DNA of 64,000 nucleotides from Terebella lapidaria (taxonomy: Eukaryota > Annelida > Polychaeta > Terebellida > Terebellidae). The position numbers and the translations under genes were made by a program. Shown here one piece after another: positions 33,894-44,787 of the stretch (its first letter is position 1; each line of letters starts with the position of its first letter). The notes below the pieces were generated by a model. That model had not been told where the DNA came from and ran no database searches. It saw only the letters and a program-made list of their open reading frames with translations. The DNA is taken from contig OX424558.1 in the NCBI GenBank assembly GCA_949152475.1, positions 38,388,651 through 38,452,650 of the forward strand, written 5' to 3'.

Positions 33894-36800
33894 TTGATGC
33901 GAGATCAAGAACGTGCAAACGTTTCATCATATTCACTGAAAACACAGCAAATGAAGTCTCCATGTCCGAAGGATGCACCGAAGTCACCTGCTGAAATCAT
34001 CGAGTCCACGGTGGTTCATATGGTTCAAGAGTCAACAACCACTGGTGAAGAAAGTCCTTTCATCCAGGACGACCTGATTGCCACTCAGGACACATCAGAC
34101 TTCCCTGAACCCTACAGGATACTGGATCATCTCAGGAAGTTAAGGCACACATGCTACAAGGAAGGGGTAATCCATACGCTGCTTTGGACACTCGTTTTGT
34201 TTTTCATTTTGTTCTTGTTTGCTGGAGTTTCAGATATGGCATCGTTGTCATATGACAGAGATTGTTTGGTCTTTTCTCGTTTGTTTGGTATTGACGTCAG
34301 CATGAGTGAAGAATGTGCCTCACTTATAAGCACGGTGGAGGAGTCACCGTTCTATAAGAGCCTAGGAGATGGGTCAGCACATGATCTTCCTTCAAGTAAT
34401 ATGACTTTGTTTAATCATGGATTACCATGGCAAATACCACGTCTTGATAGTGGTGTGCACAACACAATGCCAAACTTCACCACGACTTGTCATAGAAACC
34501 TCACATTTGAGGAATGGAAAACCACCTGTCTTATGTCACGATACCAATGTATCTCACAGCGGAATGTCTTTGTTTGCAGAAAATCTTTTGTGGTTCTAAA
34601 AGCCCAGTCCCACTGTTGCGAATCGGGGCTGCGAATTAATACGAACGAATATTCGTCGCACATCGCGCATCATCGTATTGGCTCTCAGTACGTCTTATCA
34701 ATTCGTTGACACATTCGTATCACATCGGCATCGTTCGCACAGAAACGCAAATCAATCGCAGACCACTACGAATTCTTTTAACTGTTGAAAAAATTCGTAT
34801 TGGTCCTGCGAACTGAATGTTCCTGAAAATCGTTCTCACTAATTCGCGCTTTGTCGTTGAACTTCGTGTCAATTCCTGTTCGTTTGTGTCTCATCGTTTT
34901 ACATTCCTATCAGATCGCCGCGAATTCGCATTGGTTCGTGTTGCTTTACTGGCAAGGGCGGATAATTGTTGCAGATTAATTATGTCTATATGCAACTAGT
35001 AAATGTATAAAATACTACATGTTATAATTGAGTGGCCATTGAAATTGTTATTTCCTGAATATACGTCCATTGGCATACACATTTTTCTCGATCATAAGCC
35101 CGGAGCCTAATTACAGGGATCTGCGGTAGCTGATACAGTTTGAAAGGTGTACATATGTATTTGGTCCTGATATGACAGTTGTGGCTCTTCTCGTTCGTAC
35201 TCAGAGTTTGCACCTTGTCAGAAGAGGAAGAGTTAAGCCCTCTGGTTGGAGTGGAGTAGTTGCCGGATAGGGCGCTGCCTTCCTTCAGACTGTCCCGTTT
35301 CGATGCTTTTGGCATGTTTGATCTTGAGGGTCTAATTTGTACCACGAATTTCTACGATACTTATTCTACCTTGGCCAATCGTACTATGACGTAATGATTC
35401 TCATTGATTCGTATCATTTCCTATTGGTTCGCACTAGTTCTCATGACGTTCGTTTCGTTTCTTAGCGCATCCGTATTGATTCCCCATCTTTAACTCACTG
35501 TTTCGTATTAGACTTTATTGTGTGCTATATGTTCGTGGTCATGTCTCACTGATTATTAGTAATTTGCGCTTATCATCGTAATGCATCTCATTAGCTCTGT
35601 TTTGAGCTACAAAAATAACACTGTTCGCTTGCGATTTCAGCCTCACTGATTCGCATTAATTCGCCGGAATCATTCGCAACTGTGGGACTGGGCTTTAACA
35701 GCTGTTTGCACGTACGCGATCACGTTTCTCTGCTTAGTTGGCTTTTACAGATCAAAGAGTCGCTGTGATCCAAGATTTGCAATTTATGAGGCATACAAGA
35801 GTCTCAGAGTGATGTATGTGGTGGTTCTACGAACGTTTCATATTTGTATGCTACTGGTGTCTGTCAGTTACTTGCAATGCCCTCTATTTGAAATGTTAAA
35901 ATATGTCTATAACCATGATAACAATCCATGGATAATCGTCCTCGTTGTGTTTTTATCTCCATTTGGGATTGTTTTGTTAGTTTGTGTTCTTATTGTTTGT
36001 GAGCTTTTTGAAACGACTGCTCGGAAGTTGAAGTACATGTATGGTTACATAATGTGTTTTTCATTGTTACAGTATATTCAGTTGATAATTCACACTAATC
36101 ACATGAGCGACTCAGAAATAAGTACGACAACAGCATTGGGAAACACTGTACATATTATAGTGTGTAGTTTCAGTTTATGTTGTAGTATCTGGGTTTTGTC
36201 ATATCCAAGCTCCAAAGTTGGGATGTTTGTGGTTTTGGTGTATCTCGCTGTTATCGTTACACCAGTTTCCTTGACGATCCTCCTCATTTTTGGAGCTATT
36301 TTATTTATTGCTGTTGTGCACATTTGTCTGTCTTGCGCAAAGGGCGGCGAAAGGCCCTCAAAGTACAAGTACAGAACATTACAAAATCAAAGCTACTGGT
36401 GCTTTCAACACGTGTTCAGTTCACCCAGGTCGGTGTACTTATGTTGTCTCAAAAACCATTGCAGGGCTCATTACGATCGATTTATCGTCGTGATAGCCAT
36501 GTTAATCTTCATAGTATTGCTTGTAACGATATACCTACTTATAATATTAGTGTTCATCTGCATTGTGTATTTTGACTTGCTGTTTATACCGGAAATAGTT
36601 AGTGACCTGTTCGGAATATATCATATGATTCATGGGGGGTATTCTTCGCTGATATCAACACTTGAGTTGACATGTACGGAAAGTTATATAGAGTGCCCTT
36701 TTAGCGCCCTTGTCATAATTATCCTACTTTTATGTGTTTTGCTCTTTGGTCTGTTATTATTGTTGCTTCGGGCATTGTTTGCACTGCTTGTCTTAGGTTT

Positions 36801-36966
36801 CACTGTATTTTATATCAGCTGTGTGGTGTTTTCATTGAGGTACCTGCGCCTTGTTTGGAAGAAATACAGTGAGTGGTGTCGGGTTTTACCAGTTATGTTG
36901 TACCGTAGATGTACCGAAAGGAAACTCGCGGCATATTTATGGACAATTGTCGATAATGACGTATGA
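33894..36966 (+). CDS. NTase-TM copy 3, exon 2: polytopic membrane domain split by a MITE
   Basis: The acceptor tttttcag|ttgatg is canonical. LMRDQERANVSSYSL leads into the DFPEPYRILDHLRKLRHTCYK juxtamembrane motif, TM1 (LLWTLVLFFILFLFAGV) and a cysteine-rich loop with NLT, and then reaches VFVCRKSFVVL. There a 1096-bp MITE with a TAA target duplication interrupts the exon. After it the frame resumes as TAVCTYAITFLCLVG and runs to the stop at 36966. The insertion is the only lesion I can find: coding phase is consistent on both sides once the MITE and one TAA are discounted. The rest includes TM3-TM10, the CLSCAKGGERP loop and a C-terminus SYxxW-like tail (LAAYLWTIVDNDV). Confidence 0.88.
34600..35695. 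mobile_element. Harbinger-like MITE, TAA target duplication
   Basis: The inverted ends aagcccagtcccac.gttgcgaat at 34600 and its reverse complement ending at 35695 enclose 1096 bp rich in attcgcatt/aattcgt motifs. TAA flanks both sides (34597-34599 and 35696-35698). A 3-bp TWA duplication is the hallmark of PIF/Harbinger elements. No transposase frame is present, so it is non-autonomous. It sits inside a coding exon, and the coding homology abuts both ends exactly. Confidence 0.85.
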
Positions 36967-37479
36967 ATTCAAGAATTACGCTAATGGTTGTGTTGGCGTG
37001 GTTGCTATGTGGCTATGTGCCCGACCAGGATTGTACTGAATAGTTCGCTTTACATCGCGATCGTATTCGAGGAGAATCACGGATTCAACAGTATTCTGTA
37101 TCAGTTTATAGCTATTTTGACATTCAATAATTTATCGTCAAATATTCGATAATTGTAAATATACTGAACTGTGTCATGATAATTAAATTGTGTGTTTTCG
37201 TGTGCAGATAAGTCTAGTATATTGGCTGGTATGGAAAAAAAACATCTGTATCTTCATGGGAACTCAGAGTCACCTGCGACGTGAGGGTTCGTAATCCTGA
37301 AATTCACAAAGACTGTCCATAACGCTACTGGATCTAAAATCTGATAAGGCGTTCTAGGGATGGGGCGTTTCTTAATTTATATTTTATGTTGCCTGTTATC
37401 AGGGCTGAGATAAAAACCAACAACATATTTTTTCAATGCAGGTATAGGGATTTATTTCATAATTACCACTGAACTGCGT
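36967..37479. other. 3' flank of copy 3
   Basis: Shares short blocks (gttgctatgtggctatgtgc, atcgtattcgaggagaatc) with the flanks of copies 2 and 4 and with the relic at 37868. It is therefore part of the duplicated gene unit, probably 3' UTR and downstream sequence. No gene. Confidence 0.45.
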
Positions 37480-38135
37480 TGTATTCCTCCCAAGTGTGAA
37501 TGGGGAAGGCTATTCTGCTTTTCGCCTTTCATTCTTCGTTTCATGGTGGTGGTGTATGATTTATACAAGTTGTTATTTTTCTCGACAACCAATGTCATTC
37601 ATTTGGACATGTCTGTCACGCATGTTACTAGTTATCACAGATCCTGTGGATTTTTCGTGAATAATTGTGAATAATTTGTTATCAATTCTATGATATAATG
37701 TGTGATTTCAAATAAATATCTATCTATGCATGTATGTGATGCGTTATATTATGCAGTATTTATATGTTAAATTATGGAAGAAATACAGGGATGCCGAGTT
37801 CTCCTAGATATGTTGCACCAAAAATAGCTCGCAACATATTTTGGAAGATGCACGATGATATTCCATAAAATGGCTTCAACAGTTACGCTCATGGTTTTGT
37901 TTTGTGATCGCTATGTGCATATGTGCTAAACAAAGGACTTCCTCAATAGTTCTCATTCGATCATGACGGTATTCGAAGAGGATCGTGAATACACGTGAAT
38001 GATGAATGATGTAGCATTTCACTATGACGTCAAAAATCCACCATTCAATTTCATTTGAAACCCCAATTAAATTTCGTGCGGGTACAAACCTTTTCCCCTG
38101 GGTGAGAACTTTCACACCTGGGAGGAACCCTTCAC
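37480..38135 (+). pseudogene. Relic 3' end of another NTase-TM copy
   Basis: 37770-37855 is homologous to the last codons of the family (tggaagaaatacag.g...ccgagtt.t.c, then a ttgcaccaaaaat..ctcgc.acatatttt ending). Downstream 3' flank blocks follow: gcttcaacagttacgctcat, and ctcaatagttctcattcgat. Upstream text (gtttcatggtgg..gtatga, ccaatgtcattca) is shared with the relic at 50250-50960. Only the extreme 3' end survives. It points to at least one extra gene copy lost here. Confidence 0.65.
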
Positions 38136-39392
38136 ATCCGGTTGTAAATCTTTATACTTGAAGAAAACCTTCACAATATTCACACACAAAAAATTGAACC
38201 TGAGAGCATGATACATTTTTGTTTGTAAAATTGTTCACTGATGTATAACTTTTTTCCACCATTTATATTATGCATTCATTTTCCTGATTAGAAGTGAATT
38301 GAAAACATTGCTTATGAATACTCTGTTTCCTTATATCGTTTTTCAAAACATTATCACAGAAAACATCCCAGCATATGTTTATCATGGATGATATGAATTG
38401 TGTTGGATATTTTATAAATTCAATAATAAATATTGATACGAGAAAGAACACAAGACGATTGGCCATTATATTGTACACAAATAGGAGGGCTTGATTCTCA
38501 AAATATAGAAAATGATATCGTTCATATTTGAATATGTTAAGGTCGCCTAACACAATGCCTGCAGAACGCTATACGTCAACAAATACAGGTCAGAGTTGCC
38601 TGCATCTATAAAGAGACATACATACAAGTACACATTTAACAAGTTACAACACTAACACTACTATACGTGCTTATCCACCATGTCAAGTGATGTCATATAT
38701 CATTCAGTGGCAGCAAAAAATGTGTTGTTATGGAGACACTCTTTACCCAAATGGGCACAACTAGGCAATGAAGGATAGGGATCTTTTTTCTGGGTCGACC
38801 GGCAGAAACTAGCAGTAGCCAATTCATGCTCACTGGTGCAGGCAGAAGAGAGAAGTGACCCAAAAATGTACATTCGCATCTCCTACGGTCTGATACCCGA
38901 GTCTACTAACTTACTTTTTCACGTGTTTTACCCGTTACGTATGTTTGTATCAGTGGATTTTTTAATAAAAAAAGGTTTTTTTTCAATTGAGAATTGGAAC
39001 GCTCAGTAACTTTAGTGAAATATTGTCGGTTATTATTGAACGTGCATTTGTGGATAGTCTGTGGGTGACTTTGTAGAAGCTTGTAAGGTAACTCGGCATT
39101 GAATTGTGAACTGTATTCGAACTAGGTCGGCTTTGAAGAAATCGGGACTATTGATTATTTAAATGACATATTTACTGTAAAATGTTTCTAATTATACTAA
39201 AATATCAAGTAGGTTTGTTCTCAGTACAATGTGTGGATTATGAGTTTCAAAATTTCACTGTTGGGACATAAATTCAATGTTATCTTATCGTGTGTCATAT
39301 TGCCCTGTTTTCCCCTAGTTCTGGTCGACTGAAGTCGCCTCCGGCAGTGAACCCCCTGTCAACTAAAGTCGCCTCCGGCAGTGAAAGGGTTA
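38136..39392. other. Intergenic with a fragment of the family's 5' flank
   Basis: About 38660-38870 resembles parts of the copy 3/4 5' flank (tgtcaa.tg.tgtcat.tcattcag, gggcacaactaggcaa, agcagtagccaattcatgctcactgg), which suggests another deleted gene copy. 39315-39385 contains a 46-bp tandem duplicate (aagtcgcctccggcagtgaa). The rest is AT-rich without genes. Confidence 0.5.
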
Positions 39393-39948
39393 ACGCTGGC
39401 TTGCCAAAAAAATATGTGTGAGTGGTTGGTCTTGCACTATTATGTGACATACAAGTTGAGCTACAGGTGTGGAAAGCCTCAACACCAAACGTGCTGAGCC
39501 ATCGTGTCAAATGGTGTCATTTCATTCAGATTTGGCGAACGATTTTTCTGGAGTCCATACATTCTTCCAAATGGGTACAACTAGGCTAGAAACAAGCAGG
39601 ACGATATTTTACTTGAGGGCTGACAGGGACTGGCAGTAGCCAATTCATGCTCACTGGCGCGGATAGAAGATTTTCAGCACACAGGTAACTGAAGGTGTAA
39701 AACGTTTTCAAAGGCCAACAGCAAACATTCCTCGAGTGAGGGAGGAGACTGAAATGCGGATTTGTTTCATGATAACTCCAACTGTCCACATGAATTGAAA
39801 GTATTCATACTCCTAACACTTCTTACTGTTTTGGAGTCACTCACACCTGTTCATTTACATTAATGGAGCCAGTCGGTGAGACAATGCGATAGGAGTGTAT
39901 GTGACTTTCAGAGTGAAACACGTAGTAACCGAAGTGTGGTAATCCAAA
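39393..39948 (+). promoter_or_regulatory. Shared 5' flank of copy 4
   Basis: Homologous along its length to 32230-32785 in front of copy 3, including the last 90 bp gtgagacaatgcg.taggagtg...gaagtgtggtaatccaaaATGG, which are nearly identical. Copies 3 and 4 are therefore products of a recent segmental duplication that took in the promoter region. Confidence 0.55.
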
Positions 39949-42900
39949 ATGGCGTCGGAGGGACAAAAGAACAATCATCGTGGTAAGGAATCAAACAATC
40001 CTTACCCAGTCTTCGTGGATAATGCACTAAGAAAGTACCGTCTGAGTAAAACTGAACAACGACAATACGAAGACACTCGATTTACACTGAGAGGTTTGAT
40101 ACCAACAATACTTAGGCAAGTTGTGCAGTTGGACGGCTGTGACAGATTCGCAGGGCAGGTGGAACAAGTCGGAAGTGCCGCCGATCGAAGCTACACTCCA
40201 GGAAGTGATTTCGACTATTTGGTGGTGTTGAAAAACTGGCTAACTCAACCATTGGATATACGCCGTGAAACACCTCTCACCACCAAACCAAGAAATCGCA
40301 CAGACGGAAAGAACAGTAAAAGTCAGAAGTCATATTTCCAAATTTCTTTTGGTGATAATCCACAAGATATATGGCAGAAGTTTATGACATGCGCTGAATG
40401 TCGAGATACGATCGTGAAATGCAACGAAGATCATACAAACCGCTTTCTCCACGCCAATAGGATTCAAGAGCATTTAGATAGATAGATAGATTTCATGTTC
40501 ACCGATGAAGCACGTCATGGCCCAGCAGTGTCACTGTACTTTTCCCATAAGGGAATCAACAAAAGGGTAGATATCACGATTGCCTTTGAAATGACCAAGA
40601 GTTCACAGTGCTGACCGTTCGACGAGAACCTCAGGCTCAATGATATTATCAGAGACAAAGTGGACGTATGTCACGTGGTGCCTGCGGGAGACTACTGGAA
40701 GTTGTCCTGTCCTCTGGTGGAGCAAGATCTTTTGTCACCAGACGACAGAGCTGTTCTTGTTGCTACGAAAGTGGGTACTATCAAATTGAATATGTTGTTG
40801 ATGTTTGGACGATACCAATTATAATTTTATCATTCAAAACACAGTGAATGGTGCACAATGTACACCATTGTGACTTTTCAACAATTCCGAAGTCCCGATT
40901 AAATTTGAGAGCAGAATTTCTTAATTTTGCCAGGAGCAAATAAAATCGAATCCGTCTCTGGTGCTCAGTACATTTTGATAAACCCTGGAACAAAGATTTT
41001 TACTTGTGTCTACATGTGTAGCAATAGATTACAACTATTTTCCGTTGATGCGGGATCAAGGAAGTGCAAACGTCTCATCATATTCGCTGAAAACACAGAA
41101 AATGAACTCTCAATGTCCAGAGGATGCAGCAGAGTCGCCTGCTAAAATCGTCGAGTCCACTGTGGTTCATATGGTTCAAGAGTCAACAACCACTGGCGAA
41201 GAAAGCGCTTTCATCCAGGATGACCTGGTTGCCACAAAAGACCACTCAGACTTTCCAGAACCGTACAGGATACTAGACCATCTCCGGAAGTTGCGACGTA
41301 CATGCTACGAGGAAGGGGTAATCCACACGCTGATTTGGACTCTAGTATTGTTTTTCATTTCGTCTTTATTTGCAGGGGTTTCATATATGGCATCTTTGTC
41401 ACAAGACAGAGATTATTTGGTATTTTCTCGTGTGTTTGGTATTGATGTCAGCATGAGTGAAGATTGTGCCTCACGAAAAAGTACGCTTGAAGAGTCGAGG
41501 TTTCATAAGAGCCTACTATATGACACATCAAATGATACCATTTTAGTCAAAATAACAATATTGAATGCTGGAATGCCATGGCGAACACAACATAACTCCG
41601 ATTTTCCCTCAAATTGCCTTGACAACCTGACATTTGAGGAGTGGAAAACCACATGTCTTGTATCCAAATACCAGTGTATTTCACAACGGAATGTCTGTGT
41701 CTGCAGAAAATCTTTTCTTTTCTGATTCTCACAGTTGTTTGCACGTACACGGTGACATGTCTGTGCTCAGTTGGCTTATACAGATCAAAAAGTCGTCGTG
41801 ATCGAAGAAGATCTGCACTTTATGACGCACACAAGAGTCTTGCAGTTATGTATAAGGTAGTTTTGGGAACGATTCATACTTTCATGATTATAGTGTCTGT
41901 ATGCCACTTGCAATATTCTTTGTATAATGTGGTAAAAATTTGGTACGTTGATCCACAATTTATATTCCCTCTTATCTGCGTATTTGTGGTTTTCTTTTCG
42001 TGGTTATATTGTTTTGTGTATTTCCTTTCCTACATTTGTGAAAGGATCCATCGAAATAGAATTTTTGGATATACATGCCTAGTGTGTTTCACCTTATTAC
42101 AGTATGTTCAGTTGATAATTCACACTAATCAAATGAGGGATTTACATGCTATTCCCGCGGTACCGTGGGGATACATCGTACATATTTTATTGTGTTGTTT
42201 TATTTTATGTTGTAGTACCTGGATTTTATCATATCCGAGCTTCAAAGTTGGGCTGTATGTGGTTCTGGTGTATCTCGTTGTTCTCGTGTCGCCAGTTTGT
42301 TTGACAATCCTCCTGATTTCTGGAGCTATTTTATTGTTTGCTGTGCTGCACATTTGTCTGTCTTGTGCAAAAGGTGGCGAGAAACCCACAAGGTATAAGT
42401 TCAAAACTGCACAGAATCAATGCTACTGGTGCCTTCAGCCCGTCTTCAGTTCACCCAGATCCGTGTATTTATGTGGTCTCAAAAACCATTGCAGGGCTCA
42501 TTTTGGGTGTGGTCAATTTATCTTTAAGTTAGTGATAATCATGATGATGTTCATAGTAACACTTGCAACTATGTACGTATTAATAATCTTGTCGTTTATC
42601 ATGATAATGTGTTCTGAGTTACTGTTAATATCATATTTTCCTGAACTACTCTTCGTGATGTATAATGTGATTCATAGATGTTTTTTTTCGCTAATATCAA
42701 TACTTGAGTGGACATGTACGGAAAGTTATATAGAGTGCCCATTTATTGCCATTTTTGCAATTCTCGTACTTTTATGTGTTTTACTATGTGCTTTTCTTGT
42801 ACTCTTGCTTTGGACGTTAGCCGTCCTATTTTTCATAGGTATTTCTGTACTCTCTTGTTATTTGTTGCCTATGTTAAGGTTACGCATCATTTGGGAGGGA

Positions 42901-42987
42901 TTCAGTGAGTGTATCATGCATTTAGAGTTTTTTTCAGTTATGTTTTACCAGAGAAGTGCCAAAGGAAAGCTCGCGGCATATTTATAG
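39949..42987 (+). pseudogene. NTase-TM copy 4, recently inactivated
   Basis: The closest relative is copy 3. Exon 1 (39949-40770, donor gtgggt) keeps GSAADRSYTPGSDFDY and the CxxC...C...H motif. However, 46 nt are replaced by a 13-nt (GATA)n tract near 40476 that brings a stop, and TGG is changed to TGA at 40612. The exon 2 acceptor reads ttttccg instead of cag at 41042-41044. Exon 2 (41045-42987) has a 5-nt insertion near 41715, after VCVCRKSF, that shifts the frame. Otherwise its long membrane part is open to the stop at 42987 with the TM pattern, NLT sequon and CLSCAKGGEKP loop preserved. Four independent lesions make loss of function likely. Confidence 0.85.
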
Positions 42988-43569
42988 ACAGTTATCCATA
43001 TTACACGCTCGATTAGTGTCCTAGATATATTGCATTTCGCCATGATCTTATTCGAGGAGAATATCAGATTCACTAGTATCATTTTCATGATCAACAACAT
43101 GTCATCAAATATTCTATATTGTGAATACTGACACGTGACATCATTTTAGCCTGTGTGTTTCGTGTGTAGATAAGTCATGCTGGCAATGGATCGAGTTAAA
43201 CAAACATTTTTATTTTCATAGGAACTTTGAGGTGAGGGTTGTGACCCTGCAAGGTGAGGGTTTGTGATCCCAAATTCCTGTAATGACTGTTCGTATTTCA
43301 TATTTTAGGCTACCGAACCCGAGATCCGATAACCTATTGGCATTGATTTGCGCGTGTCATCTTTCGCCGTCAGTTGTCTTCATTCTTATTCATCAAAAAT
43401 CAGCTTAACGGATAGCGTGTGCGACCCGTGTGCCTTTATGTAATGCTTGAGAGTACAGAAGTCACTATTAATAATTAAAAACCGCCTGTCTGGTTATTAG
43501 TACAACATTACGTATTGGCACACAGCTCCCACATGCTAATATACTTGCTTTTCCTTTTAGAAGACAACC
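42988..43569. other. 3' flank of copy 4
   Basis: Resembles the 3' flank of copy 3 (gatcttattcgaggagaata, tgtgtgtttcgtgtgtagataagt, ggtgagggtt.gtgatcc). No gene or RNA seen. Confidence 0.45.
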
Positions 43570-44787
43570 TTAAGGGGTAAAACTGGCATTTATTCTAGCA
43601 TGTCTAACTACAAATGCCGACTGAGCGTCGCGCGAGTGAAGTTAAAATTAGTACAACATAATTCACACTCAGTGTTTTGTGGTGTTGAGCACTGGTGTTG
43701 TGTGCGTGTGTCCTCGCTCAGAAAGACTCGGTTATGTTCGGTTGTACACCGTTTATTGTCTGCATGCCAGCGGTCCCTGTAAAATTTACAGTCAAAGCAT
43801 TACAATGCATTCCAGGCATTCAAAATGGCAACTGCCTGTATATCGACACGACAGAAATTGATAAAATACATTATTTACATACACTTGAATAAACCATACA
43901 ATATAGTTTAAGTTGTAGGTTGTAATGAATAATATACATATATAGATATTCAGATATAGTTATATACATACAGTTATTCAATTCCACACCTACGTTTTCT
44001 AGTTCATAGGAAGGTAACCCATAGCTAAAGACATGTTACATTGGTGAATACTATCTATACCATTACTATCTGCTACGATAGAATAGCACGGTCCTTTCCA
44101 TTAACAGAATAACATATTTACAAGAATATATACAGGTACATGTACATACAACTACTGAGCAATGACCGTGCGATAATTGAACAAACTAATCAGTAGACCA
44201 GGAATCTGACCTGTCAGCAACCAGGAATTCCAAATGGGCGAGTCATACCTTCATGGAATATTTTAGCCACTGAATCTGATAAAATATGTAATTAATGTAC
44301 GAAATAACTCACCTGTAGAAATTACATTCAAAGCATTACAATGCATTCCAGGCATTCAAAATGGCAACTGCAATTCTCGCCGGGTGACGAGGGCTTATAT
44401 TTGCGAGAAGCCCGGATGTATGGCAGGGTGACGACAGCTCCTATGGGGTGCCTTTCTTGTCAAAATTTACATATATACATATATCAGGTACTCGCTGTAC
44501 TCACATGCATTGACGGTCTGTATAAATGCTGTCCGTTACATATAATACAACACATTTGAAGCACAATACGACATGACAATCAGTATATGTATAACACGGT
44601 AAGCATTTGAACAAAATATATCACACAATTGCATGGTTGATTAAAACGTGTACGTGAAGTAACCCAAACGTCCGAAGGTAGTGGTAGACGTAGTGTGTTG
44701 GTTGGAAGAGACACGATTTGACTGTGGTACATGGAGAACAGTCGATTCGTGTCTGGCGGGGTTCATGAAGTCTACTAATGGCACCTG
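43570..44787. repeat. Intergenic with two copies of a 55-bp repeat
   Basis: The block caaagcattacaatgcattc followed by caggcattcaaaatggcaac occurs at about 43793-43850 and 44330-44372 in the same orientation. 43920-44160 is AT-rich and rich in atatacat. No coding region is supported. Confidence 0.5.
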
